DNA of 9,435 nucleotides from an uncultured Lachnospiraceae bacterium (GTDB taxonomy: Bacteria; Bacillota; Clostridia; Lachnospirales; Lachnospiraceae): NCBI GenBank assembly GCA_910585215.1, contig CAJUDQ010000064.1, positions 1-9,435 on the forward strand. Direction: 5' to 3'. How positions within the stretch are numbered: the stretch's first letter is position 1; the number at the start of each line of letters is the position of its first letter. Below the pieces are notes generated by a model that was not told the DNA's origin, searched no databases, and saw nothing but the letters and a program-made list of their open reading frames with translations. Positions 1 to 6,872 of this stretch are shown piece after piece. The translations under genes and the position numbers were made by a program.

Positions 1-25
1 ACAGGTTTCCCTATCTACGCAGTAT

Positions 26-71
26 ACTTTATAAATTTATTATTCTTTAATAATAAGTTTATAAAGTTTTT
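26..71 (+). terminator. Long AT-rich hairpin with T-run, probable terminator
   Basis: Arms at 26-44 and 49-67 pair over 19 bp around a 4-base CTTT loop. The only imperfection is position 36 with 57, a T-G wobble when read on the plus strand and an A-C mismatch on the minus strand. Five Ts follow at 67-71. Both asymmetries favour use as a rho-independent terminator for a plus-strand gene lying left of the window. It also sits immediately after the stop of the minus-strand DUF1877 gene, so it may serve both converging transcripts. The stem is almost entirely A-T, which makes it weaker than a classical terminator. Confidence 0.55.
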
Positions 72-72
72 G

Positions 73-543
73 TTACTGTTCTTCCTCAGCCGCCTCCTGA
101 AAAAATTCCTTAATCCACATGAAATAAGGCCATACATAGGAAAAAAATTCTTCTTCAGTATCCTGTCCTTCTATCAATGGATAAATTTCTTCCTCAAACA
201 TGCCTTCCATATTAAAATTCTGCCGAAAACATGTCTCGTCCCATTCCTTTAAGGCATTGTTTAATAACGCAACCTGTTCTTTTGTAAAAAGTCTGGCAGG
301 ACCATATCCCATATCTTCCTCACTGACCGGTACGCCGCCTAGTATAAGATGACTCACATCCTCGTCGTCCTCTATTTCATACTGTGTTCCTGTTAAAGTA
401 TAATGAATCGCATGCCATGTTTTATCTATGTCCAGTAAATATTTACTATTGGTTTCATCAAAAACAACATCGGAGACGCTCTGCTCCCTGATGTTTTTCA
501 TCATATCCTCATCTGCTCTGAAATAATAACCTGTCATTCCCAT
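73..543 (-). CDS. YfbM/DUF1877 family protein
   Basis: A 156-residue acidic protein of unknown biochemical function. The opening MGMTGYYFRAD and the segment YLLDIDKTWHAIHYTLTGT (residues 35-53) match the pattern I know from Escherichia coli YfbM and the DUF1877 family, namely MGMxGY at the N-terminus and a central LDIDKxWxxLHxxLTG. LILGG at 66-70 corresponds to the family's conserved glycine turn. The C-terminal third is rich in Glu and aromatic residues and the protein ends AAEEEQ. There is no signal peptide or membrane segment, so it should be cytosolic. The start is the first Met, preceded by a purine-rich GAAAGGAAAC; M3 is less likely because family members begin MGM. It seems monocistronic, with its own promoter upstream. 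Family assignment is from recall of the sequence pattern; no molecular role is known to me. Confidence 0.85.
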   Translation of the reverse strand: MGMTGYYFRADEDMMKNIREQSVSDVVFDETNSKYLLDIDKTWHAIHYTLTGTQYEIEDDEDVSHLILGGVPVSEEDMGYGPARLFTKEQVALLNNALKEWDETCFRQNFNMEGMFEEEIYPLIEGQDTEEEFFSYVWPYFMWIKEFFQEAAEEEQ

Positions 544-591
544 AAATTTCGTTTCCTTTCTTATAATTTAAAAATATTTTCCGGTAACTAT

Positions 592-619
592 ATTATAACA
601 TTCTGACAATATTTTACAA
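592..619 (-). promoter_or_regulatory. Probable sigma-A promoter of the DUF1877 gene
   Basis: Read on the minus strand, a TTGTAA -35 (614-619) and a consensus TATAAT -10 (592-597) are separated by 16 bp. The start codon at 543 lies about 40 bases downstream of the predicted start point. Called by eye; spacing and hexamers fit the housekeeping consensus. Confidence 0.55.
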
Positions 620-799
620 GAACAAAGTAACTGCGGGATATCCAGCCAAAAAGCCAATAATCTCAATTTAATGTTAATAAGAACTGAAAAAATTTTGAGA
701 GAATAAAAAATTCAGGTCAATATGCTCGAAAAGCCACTGCAAATTTCACAAAAAACTCTCATTCTTAAACATCCAATAAATCCATTTCATAAATTTCAT

Positions 800-828
800 T
801 TGATTTTTTTCTGAAAGTCGCATATAAT
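800..828 (+). promoter_or_regulatory. Sigma-A promoter of the antitoxin-toxin operon
   Basis: A -35 TTGATT (800-805), a 17-bp spacer and a perfect -10 TATAAT (823-828) lie about 47 bases before the antitoxin start codon. The palindrome that follows directly is placed so that a bound protein would cover the transcription start. Confidence 0.75.
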
Positions 829-830
829 AT

Positions 831-850
831 AAGTAGGAAAATCCCTACTT
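831..850. promoter_or_regulatory. Palindromic operator candidate at the antitoxin promoter
   Basis: Perfect 7-bp arms AAGTAGG (831-837) and CCTACTT (844-850) flank a 6-bp centre. The element starts 2 bases after the -10 box and would overlap the transcription start. Antitoxins with AbrB-type DNA-binding folds commonly repress their own operons through such dyads, so autoregulation is a reasonable inference. A weak RNA hairpin is the alternative reading. Confidence 0.55.
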
Positions 851-874
851 TTAATATTTTAGGAGGTGAAAAAT

Positions 875-1150
875 ATGTTAACAAACACTTTTGTTGATAA
901 TGCAAAGGTGATGGCAAAAGGACAAGTCACAATCCCAAAAGATGTTCGTGAAGTACTTGGCGTGGCAAGCGGAGACCGTATTTCTTTTATTGTTGAAGGC
1001 AGTACTGTCCGTATCGTTAATTCAGCTGTCTATGCCATGCAGATGCTTCAAAAAGAAATGGCAGGCGAAGCGAAACAGGCCGGCCTTACATCTGATGATG
1101 ATGTTATGGCGCTTATAAGGGAATTGAGAAATGAGGATGAAAACATATGA
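875..1150 (+). CDS. AbrB/MazE-type antitoxin (SpoVT-AbrB domain)
   Basis: A 91-residue protein whose N-terminal half (about residues 10-50) is a swapped-hairpin AbrB domain. The diagnostic stretch AKVMAKGQVTIPKDVREVLG is present, followed by a GDRISFIVEG turn and the closing strand TVRIVNS. The C-terminal half is a charged helix of the kind that wraps and neutralises a toxin. ATG at 875 is chosen over the in-frame GTG at 866 because the strong ribosome binding site AGGAGGTGA (861-869) overlaps that GTG and sits five bases before the ATG. The stop overlaps the start of the toxin gene (ATGA at 1147-1150), typical translational coupling of a toxin-antitoxin pair. It probably represses its own promoter through the adjacent palindrome. 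The antitoxin looks complete even though its partner does not. Confidence 0.9.
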   Translation: MLTNTFVDNAKVMAKGQVTIPKDVREVLGVASGDRISFIVEGSTVRIVNSAVYAMQMLQKEMAGEAKQAGLTSDDDVMALIRELRNEDENI

Positions 1151-1413
1151 GGGTTTTGATTGATACAAATGTCCTCATATCCGCAGCATTGAGCGCAAAT
1201 AGACTCTCCTATCAGGCTTATGTAAAAGCAGCTTCTTATCCTAATCATGAATTAATCTGTGAACAAAATGTAAATGACCGTCCTATTTTAAGATCAGCGA
1301 TAGAGTCAAAAGCAGATGTTCTGCTTACTGGTGACAAAGATTTTCTGGAATCAGGTTTGAAAAATCCAGTAATCATTACACCGGCTGAATTTCTCAACTT
1401 AGATGAAAAATAG
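1147..1413 (+). pseudogene. PIN-domain toxin with an internal in-frame deletion
   Basis: An 88-residue remnant of a VapC-like PIN toxin, the ribonuclease partner of the preceding antitoxin. The N-terminal strand MRVLIDTNVLISAALS carries the first acidic residue, D6. The C-terminal part carries NDRPILRSA (D44) and LLTGDKDFLESG (D63, D65) and ends with a PAEFL-like tail. Full-length relatives that I recall are about 135-140 residues and have about 45-50 residues between the CEQN motif (here 38-41) and the DRPIL motif. Here the two are joined directly, so the helices with the conserved second-position Glu are missing. The frame is preserved, so a short protein may still be made, but a nuclease lacking that acid and part of its fold is probably inactive. 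It could still bind the antitoxin. The deletion is inferred from remembered homologues, not from an alignment. Confidence 0.75.
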
Positions 1414-1423
1414 CTTTATATGG

Positions 1424-1463
1424 CAAGGCCGGAAACCGTAACAGCTTCCAGCCTTGTCCTTTT
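1424..1463 (+). terminator. Probable terminator after the toxin gene
   Basis: Arms CAAGGCCGGAA (1424-1434) and TTCCAGCCTTG (1446-1456) pair over 11 positions with one C-A mismatch and an 11-base loop, followed by TCCTTTT. It begins 11 bases after the toxin stop. On the opposite strand the mismatch becomes a G-U wobble, so it might also help end the converging argD transcript, although no T-run lies right after the stem on that side. Confidence 0.6.
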
Positions 1464-1568
1464 ATATCTTCCATATTTGATTTTTTATACATTCCATATC
1501 TTTTTGCAACCGACCTTACAACAAAATTTCATAAATTTAGGAACTATTAAGAATTAACTTTTCATATG

Positions 1569-2753
1569 TCACAGGATAAAAGATTTCTCCAAAATCTCTA
1601 TCATCTCATCTATATGTTCCTCTGTAATAATAAGCGGCGGCACAAGTCGTAATACATCTGTCCCTGCCGATATCACAAGCAGTCCATTTTCAATCGCACG
1701 ATTTATTATCTGAGATACCGGCTTTGTCACAACAAGCCCCTGCATAAGCCCTTTTCCACGTCTTTCTGTTATAAACTCATATTTTTCCACAAGCTTATCC
1801 AGCCTGCTTTCAAGGTATGTCGATACCTTATTTACATGTTCAAGAATATGTTCTTCCTCAAACAGCTCAAATACCTTATTTGCCGCTGCACATGCCAGAG
1901 GATTTCCGCCATAGGTGGTTCCATGGTCTCCAGGAACCATTGCGTCTGCTACTCTTTCCTTCGCTGCAAATGCACCTATTGGAATCCCGCATCCAAGAGC
2001 CTTTGCAAGAGTTACGATATCTGGCTCTATTTTGTATCCCTCATAAGCAAACATGGTTCCTGTTCTGCCCATTCCACACTGAATTTCGTCAAGAATCAAA
2101 AGAATGTCATTTTCATCACAAATTTTTCTTACTCCTTCAATAAATTCGGGCTTTGCAGGATAAATCCCCCCTTCTCCCTGTACAGTCTCCATAATAATCG
2201 CACAGGTCTTTTTATTGACAAGTGCCTTCACACTTTCAAGATTATTGTATTCCGCAAATTGTATTCCCGATATTAACGGTTGAAATGGAATTTGATAATG
2301 TGCGTTTCCGGTTACAGACAAAGCACCGATGCTTCTTCCATGAAAAGAATGTTTCATGGCAATTATTTCATGGTCTGCCACCCCGTCTCTGTTATATGCA
2401 TATTTTTTCGCAAGCTTCAATGCTCCCTCAATTGCTTCTGTTCCACTGTTGGTAAAAAATACTCTGTCCATACCTGAAGCTTTTGTAATTTTTTTCGCCG
2501 CATCTACCGCAGGCACATTGTAATACAGATTTGAGGTATGAATCACTTTATCAATCTGCTGCTTTAAGGCATTGTTATATTTTTCATTGTGATAGCCTAA
2601 CGCAAACACCGCGATTCCCGCCGCAAAATCAAGATATTTTTTTCCGTTCACATCATATAGATATACTCCTTCGCCTTTGTCAAGAACGATTTGAAATCTG
2701 TTATAGGTATGGAGAAGCACCTGTTCTGCCTCTTCGATATATTTATTTTCCAT
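1569..2753 (-). CDS. argD: Acetylornithine aminotransferase
   Basis: ArgD, a class-III PLP-dependent transaminase, converts N-acetylglutamate semialdehyde to N-acetylornithine with glutamate as amino donor; many ArgD enzymes also act on the succinyl-diaminopimelate intermediate of lysine synthesis. In the 394-residue form, TNSGTEAIEGALKLAK (101-116) forms the cofactor phosphate cup, LDEIQCGMGRTG (221-232) contains D222 for the pyridine nitrogen, and TLAKALGCGIP (248-258) contains the Schiff-base lysine K251. GTTYGGNP (278-285) is the family's conserved loop. I start at the ATG at 2753 because the protein then begins just before the family's VLLHTYNRF region and has normal length. An in-frame TTG at 2819 would add 22 residues; an AAGGAG lies 13 bases before it, too far to be convincing. 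It is the last gene of the arg operon, 167 bases after argB. Confidence 0.97.
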   Translation of the reverse strand: MENKYIEEAEQVLLHTYNRFQIVLDKGEGVYLYDVNGKKYLDFAAGIAVFALGYHNEKYNNALKQQIDKVIHTSNLYYNVPAVDAAKKITKASGMDRVFFTNSGTEAIEGALKLAKKYAYNRDGVADHEIIAMKHSFHGRSIGALSVTGNAHYQIPFQPLISGIQFAEYNNLESVKALVNKKTCAIIMETVQGEGGIYPAKPEFIEGVRKICDENDILLILDEIQCGMGRTGTMFAYEGYKIEPDIVTLAKALGCGIPIGAFAAKERVADAMVPGDHGTTYGGNPLACAAANKVFELFEEEHILEHVNKVSTYLESRLDKLVEKYEFITERRGKGLMQGLVVTKPVSQIINRAIENGLLVISAGTDVLRLVPPLIITEEHIDEMIEILEKSFIL

Positions 2754-2887
2754 TTTGTTCCACGCCGCAGATTTTTGGTATATAAAGTCACTTTCCGCAA
2801 AAGAAATACGACGGCCCAAAATCTGAGGTTTGCTCCTTATATCATATATTTAGGTTATTCACAGGAAAGCCTAGAAACCTGTTCTTT

Positions 2888-2921
2888 ATTATGCAGTCAG
2901 CGTCGGTGCTGGCTGCATAAT
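2888..2921 (-). repeat. Hairpin between argB and argD
   Basis: An inverted repeat begins at the last base of the argB stop codon: 14-base arms at 2888-2901 and 2908-2921 with a 6-base loop. In the transcribed strand there is one A-C mismatch, leaving 9 outer and 4 inner pairs. No T-run follows, so this is not a standard terminator. A processing or stability element between cistrons, or a site that lowers argD expression, is plausible. Confidence 0.5.
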
Positions 2922-3820
2922 TAGTTGCATGATTCGTGATAAAACCTATCATCTGTATCATTAATAATCGCTGTTCCAATTCCTTTATTTGTAAATATTT
3001 CCAGCAAAAGACAGTGTAAAATTCTTCCGTCTAAAATATGTACTCTGGAAACTCCATTGTCAATCGCATCAATACAGTTATTCAGCTTTGGCAGCATACC
3101 GCCTCCAATATTGCCCTCTCCTATCAGTTCTTTAGCCTCTTTGACGCGAAGCTCTGAAATAAGAGAACTTTTATCGGAAGGATTTCTGTAAACTCCTTCC
3201 ACATCGGTAAGAAAGGCAAGCTTTTCCGCCTTTACTTCTCTTGCAATTGCACAGGCGGCATCATCCGCATTGATATTATAAGAATTAAATTCCTCGTCCA
3301 TACCAATTGGGCTGACAATCGGAAGATAATCCTTTTCTATTAAATCATAAAGAATCTTTGGATTCACTTTTGTAATTTCTCCTACAAAGCCGATATCCTC
3401 TCCGCCGCTGTATCTTTTTTTGCATTTAATCAGCATACCGTCCTTGCCGCTTATGCTTACTGCTCGTACACCAAGCTCTTCCACATGCCGGACAAGCTGT
3501 TTTCCAACCTTTCCAAGAACCATTTCCGCAATCTCCATCGTGTCCGCATCTGTGACACGAAGTCCATTTACAAATCTTGGCTGTTTTCCTGACATTTCCA
3601 CCCATCTGCTGATTTCCTTGCCTCCGCCGTGTACAATAATCGGCTTAAATCCAACCAGCTTTAAAAGAGTGACATCTTTAATCACATTTATTTTCAGTTT
3701 TTCATCTGTCATGGCACTTCCGCCGTATTTGACAACGATAATTTTCCGGTTAAATCTCTGTATATAAGGAAGTGCTTCAATCAGCACATTTGCCTTTTCC
3801 TGTAATGCTTCTACTGACAT
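2921..3820 (-). CDS. argB: Acetylglutamate kinase
   Basis: ArgB phosphorylates N-acetyl-L-glutamate with ATP, the second and usually controlled step of ornithine synthesis. The 299 residues show the amino-acid-kinase fold: VVKYGGSAM (29-37, K31 and the Gly pair), IVHGGGKEI (62-70), substrate-binding NGLRVTD (85-91), YNINADDAA (181-189), FLTDVEGVY (203-211) and GGGMLPK (239-245). About 25 residues precede the first strand (EALQEKANVLIEALPYIQRF); such an N-terminal helix is the mark of hexameric, arginine-inhibited kinases. The LLEIFTNKGIGTAI tail (272-285) agrees with that class, so feedback inhibition by arginine is likely. The start codon is fixed because a stop lies close upstream in frame, yet the ribosome binding site is poor (TGGTAAAAAA). 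It lies 119 bases after the small membrane-protein gene. Confidence 0.98.
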   Translation of the reverse strand: MSVEALQEKANVLIEALPYIQRFNRKIIVVKYGGSAMTDEKLKINVIKDVTLLKLVGFKPIIVHGGGKEISRWVEMSGKQPRFVNGLRVTDADTMEIAEMVLGKVGKQLVRHVEELGVRAVSISGKDGMLIKCKKRYSGGEDIGFVGEITKVNPKILYDLIEKDYLPIVSPIGMDEEFNSYNINADDAACAIAREVKAEKLAFLTDVEGVYRNPSDKSSLISELRVKEAKELIGEGNIGGGMLPKLNNCIDAIDNGVSRVHILDGRILHCLLLEIFTNKGIGTAIINDTDDRFYHESCN

Positions 3821-3939
3821 TTTTTTACCATGCTGCAGATTTTATCATATCACTTTGCTATGCTCTCTATAAATCCGCGGCTTATATCCTTTCTATCTTT
3901 TCTGTCTTGAATTTCCCCCTATTATAATATCCTTAAACT

Positions 3940-4137
3940 TTATACTTTGTTTTTCATCTTTTTTACAGTAAAAAAGATAAAAACAACAAGCGCAATGCAA
4001 TCCATAACACCCAATATTCTTGTTATAATATCAGGCAGCTTTATTCCAATAATATTAGAACCTGCGAATATTATTGTCATAATACCTATGATAAACAAGC
4101 TGACTCCCCATAAACTATTTATCTGCTTTGGCTCCAT
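3940..4137 (-). CDS. Small two-helix membrane protein inside the arg operon
   Basis: A 65-residue protein that I cannot assign to a named family. It has two hydrophobic segments, about residues 12-30 (SLFIIGIMTIIFAGSNII region) and 41-58 (ILGVMDCIALVVFIFFTV). They are joined by a short loop, GIKLPDIITR, and followed by a basic tail, KKMKNKV, so it should be an integral membrane protein. The positive tail suggests a cytosolic C-terminus by the positive-inside rule. A strong ribosome binding site, GGGAGGTT, lies 5 bases before the ATG. The gene is co-oriented with its neighbours, 52 bases after argJ and 119 before argB, so it is probably co-transcribed with the arginine genes. A role in ornithine or arginine transport or membrane sensing would be speculation. 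A similar-length frame on the opposite strand has no such binding site and is its antisense shadow. Confidence 0.75.
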   Translation of the reverse strand: MEPKQINSLWGVSLFIIGIMTIIFAGSNIIGIKLPDIITRILGVMDCIALVVFIFFTVKKMKNKV

Positions 4138-4189
4138 CTCTTAACCTCCCTTTTCTATTCGTTTTTCAAATATTTTCACAATCTATTCA

Positions 4190-5419
4190 TCAGCTTCTAT
4201 AATCTGCATTAATGCTTACATATTCATGCGTTAAATCACACCCCCATGCCACAGCTTCTGCTTCCCCCATTTTTACATCAATAAGCGCAGTTACTTCCTC
4301 ACAGGAAAGAATTTTTGTAGCCTCTTCCTCACTGTAGCCGGTAGATACACTGTTTTTGGTTATTTGAATTTTTCCTGCACTGCTCTCAAAATACAAATCC
4401 ACCTTTTCAGGGTCAAACTGCACACCGGAATAACCCATTGCACATAAAATTCTTCCCCAGTTTGCATCATGACCACAGACAGCACATTTTACAAGGCTCG
4501 AGGCAACAACTGATTTTGCCAGAGTAACCGCATTTTCCTTTGTATCTGCATGAACTACATGAACCTCAAAAAGTGCAGTTGCACCCTCTCCGTCTCCTGC
4601 CATTTTCTTTGCCAGATAGGTATTTACTTGCTTTAATACTTTTGCAAATTTATAGTAATCTTCATTTTTTTCCGTGATTTCAGAATTACCAGCCAGACCG
4701 TTCGCAAGAACCAGCATAGTATCATTTGTCGAGGTGTCGCCGTCTACGGAAATCATATTAAAGGTATCTTTGACATCTTCTTTCACAATTTCTGTCAGCA
4801 TTTCTTTTGAAATATTGATATCTGTAGTAATAAAGGCCAGCATAGTACACATATTCGGATGAATCATACCGGAGCCTTTGCACATTCCGCCAACGGTTAC
4901 AGTTTGTCCACCAATCACTGTTTCATATGCAATCTGTTTTGGTATAGTATCTGTTGTCATAATCGCCTGTGCAGCAGATAATGCATATTTCGGATTTCCT
5001 CCAAGCTCTTTGGCTAGCAAATGGATTCCTTTTTTTATGGTATCCATTGGAAGCTGTGCACCAATAACGCCTGTGGAACCGATTAAAACGGAATCTGCAG
5101 GGATATTTAAAACTCCTGCTGTCTCCTCTGCGATTGTCTTACAGTTTTTCATACCTTCCTCGCCGGTACATGCATTTGCAATCCCGCTGTTTACTACAAC
5201 TGCATGAACACCGGCACTGTTTTTCACAATATCCATATCGTATTTGACAGGCGCTGCCTTTACAATATTGCTGGTAAAAGTTCCTGCTGTCTTGCAGCAA
5301 GTCTCACTGTATATCATAGCCATATCTTTTTTTCCGGCATGACCTGCTTTAATTCCGACTTCAACGCCTGCTGCCTGAAATCCCTTTGCGGCTGTTACGC
5401 CGCCTTCTATCTGTTTCAT
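4190..5419 (-). CDS. argJ: Bifunctional ornithine acetyltransferase / N-acetylglutamate synthase
   Basis: ArgJ moves the acetyl group from N-acetylornithine to glutamate, releasing ornithine and regenerating N-acetylglutamate; bifunctional members also acetylate glutamate from acetyl-CoA. The 409 residues match the family length and open with the family's IEGGVTAAKGFQAAG. The self-cleavage site lies in KGSGMIHPNMCTMLAF (181-196). T192 is the expected new N-terminal nucleophile of the beta chain, and the oxyanion pair is likely in the GSTGVIG segment (114-120). The residue before the nucleophile is Cys rather than the Ala usual in enzymes I know. The C-terminus ends INADYRS, close to the family's NADYRT. 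The start is supported by AAAGGAAG about 6 bases upstream. Whether this copy has the synthase activity cannot be read from sequence alone. It follows argC by 69 bases. Confidence 0.97.
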   Translation of the reverse strand: MKQIEGGVTAAKGFQAAGVEVGIKAGHAGKKDMAMIYSETCCKTAGTFTSNIVKAAPVKYDMDIVKNSAGVHAVVVNSGIANACTGEEGMKNCKTIAEETAGVLNIPADSVLIGSTGVIGAQLPMDTIKKGIHLLAKELGGNPKYALSAAQAIMTTDTIPKQIAYETVIGGQTVTVGGMCKGSGMIHPNMCTMLAFITTDINISKEMLTEIVKEDVKDTFNMISVDGDTSTNDTMLVLANGLAGNSEITEKNEDYYKFAKVLKQVNTYLAKKMAGDGEGATALFEVHVVHADTKENAVTLAKSVVASSLVKCAVCGHDANWGRILCAMGYSGVQFDPEKVDLYFESSAGKIQITKNSVSTGYSEEEATKILSCEEVTALIDVKMGEAEAVAWGCDLTHEYVSINADYRS

Positions 5420-5488
5420 GTTTTTCTTCCTTTCTATTTCTATATAATATCATTTTTATTTGTAAAAGTTTTCCTTATTCCCTTTCTT

Positions 5489-6529
5489 TTATGGGAACAT
5501 TGGAACTTGAAGCAGACCTTCTGTTTCCTCCAATCCAAACATTAAATTCATATTCTGAACTGCCTGTCCTGCGGCCCCCTTTACAAGATTATCCATTGCT
5601 CCCATCATAATAATTCTGTTTGTGCGCTCATCTATCTGGAAATTCACATCCACATAATTGCTGCCTTCTACCCATCTGGTCTCCGGACATACACCCTTAT
5701 CCAGAACACGGACAAATTTTTCTTCTTTATAATACCTATCATAAATTGATTTTATTTCTTCATAAGAAACTGATTTTTTGAGAGATGCATATGCAGTAAC
5801 CAAAATTCCTCTGTTCATTGGCACAAGATGAGGCGTAAAGTTTAATATTACTTCTCTGCCAGACGCATAAGAAAGCTGTTCCTCTATTTCCGGTGTATGC
5901 CTGTGCGTTGTGACACCATATGCTTTGATGTTTTCATTGACCTCACAATATAAATTATTTACTTTTGCACCACGTCCGGCACCGGAAGTTCCTGACTTGG
6001 CATCGATAATAATGGTATCTGTATCAATAATACCCTCCTTCGCCATCGGATAGATGGATAAAATAGAACAGGTCGGGTAACAGCCTGGATTTGCAATTAA
6101 TCTTGCACCCTTAATTTTTTCACGGTTTATCTCGCAGAGACCATAAACTGCCTCATCAATAAACTGGGGACTTTTATGTTCAATCCCATACCATTTTTCA
6201 TAAATATTGACATCCTTTATTCTGAAATCGGCACTTAAATCAATAATTTTTACTTTGCTTAACACTTCTTCATTGACAAGCGATGCACATAATCCCTGCG
6301 GAGTAGCAGTAAAAATCACATCTACAGCGCTGCTCAATTCTTCCATATTATCATCAAGACATTTATCTTCCACAATCTCAAACATATTTTGAAATACTTC
6401 ATAGTATTTTTTATCAATATAGCTTCTGGAGCCATACCATTTAATTTCAGCATGCTTATGCTGCATAAGAAGTCTTACAAGCTCTGCTCCTGCGTAACCT
6501 GTGGAACCAATAATACCAGCTTTTATCAT
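5489..6529 (-). CDS. argC: N-acetyl-gamma-glutamyl-phosphate reductase
   Basis: ArgC reduces N-acetylglutamyl phosphate to the semialdehyde with NADPH. The 346-residue form starts MIKAGIIGSTGYAGAELVRLL, the NADP-binding GxTGxxG loop. ANPGCYPTCS (146-155) holds the catalytic Cys150, THRHTPEIEEQL contains the conserved active-site His, and PMNRGILVT is the other strongly conserved segment. The start is the ATG at 6529, with AAGGAAG about 6 bases before it. An in-frame TTG at 6580 would add a 17-residue Lys/Arg/Gln-rich extension that simply translates the purine-rich ribosome binding region, so I reject it. This is the first gene of the argC-argJ-orf-argB-argD operon. Its likely promoter is about 230 bases upstream, leaving a long untranslated leader. 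Confidence 0.98.
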   Translation of the reverse strand: MIKAGIIGSTGYAGAELVRLLMQHKHAEIKWYGSRSYIDKKYYEVFQNMFEIVEDKCLDDNMEELSSAVDVIFTATPQGLCASLVNEEVLSKVKIIDLSADFRIKDVNIYEKWYGIEHKSPQFIDEAVYGLCEINREKIKGARLIANPGCYPTCSILSIYPMAKEGIIDTDTIIIDAKSGTSGAGRGAKVNNLYCEVNENIKAYGVTTHRHTPEIEEQLSYASGREVILNFTPHLVPMNRGILVTAYASLKKSVSYEEIKSIYDRYYKEEKFVRVLDKGVCPETRWVEGSNYVDVNFQIDERTNRIIMMGAMDNLVKGAAGQAVQNMNLMFGLEETEGLLQVPMFP

Positions 6530-6756
6530 TTTTCTACTTCCTTTCCTTTTCCTGTCTCTCTGCTTTTGCTGCTCTTCCAATCCTATATGATTGCAGCTAA
6601 TGTTATAGTGTATCTTATTTTTTTACTAATGTAAATATATTTTTGCACCATTCCTATATCTTGTAATTTTTATAAATGATTTTTATTTACAGTTTTTATT
6701 CAATTTTTAAGAACTTCTTTCAAAAAACCACTCAATTTTTCAAAGAAGATTTTATG

Positions 6757-6785
6757 ATTATACACTTATATTGAATATTATGCAA
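6757..6785 (-). promoter_or_regulatory. Probable promoter of the argCJBD operon
   Basis: On the minus strand, TTGCAT (6780-6785) and a perfect TATAAT (6757-6762) are separated by exactly 17 bp. The spacer contains AATATTCAAT, whose TATTCA core (6772-6777) resembles an arginine-repressor half-site, so ArgR/AhrC binding here would block RNA polymerase. The predicted transcript has a leader of about 220 bases before argC. Confidence 0.65.
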
Positions 6786-6872
6786 GCTGTTTTTATAAAT
6801 TTTTTTGTTTTTTTCAAAATATAATCAGATTATTATTAAATCGTCATGATTTTTTCTTATACACTTTTTTGC

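Larger units (their letters stand above)
544..874. other. Divergent intergenic region
   Basis: This 331-base AT-rich gap separates the minus-strand DUF1877 gene from the plus-strand toxin-antitoxin genes. It holds the two outward-facing promoters annotated separately, one near each end. Between about 620 and 795 I see no open frame with a ribosome binding site, no RNA gene and no strong inverted repeat. Confidence 0.6.

Noticed and set aside
866..1150. Antitoxin start at GTG 866
   Set aside because: This GTG lies within the AGGAGGTGA ribosome binding site that serves the ATG at 875.
1569..2819. Longer argD starting at TTG 2819
   Set aside because: Its nearest ribosome binding site is 13 bases away, and the extra 22 residues are not part of the ArgD fold; ATG at 2753 gives normal family length.
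3947..4144. Plus-strand 65-residue hydrophobic frame opposite the small membrane protein
   Set aside because: It is the antisense of the two-helix gene, has no ribosome binding site, and opposes the operon; hydrophobic codons often read hydrophobic on the other strand.
5489..6580. Longer argC starting at TTG 6580 with a Lys/Arg-rich N-terminal extension containing four Arg codons, possibly an arginine-sensing leader
   Set aside because: The extension translates the purine-rich ribosome binding region of the ATG at 6529, and the shorter form begins exactly at the NADP-binding fold.
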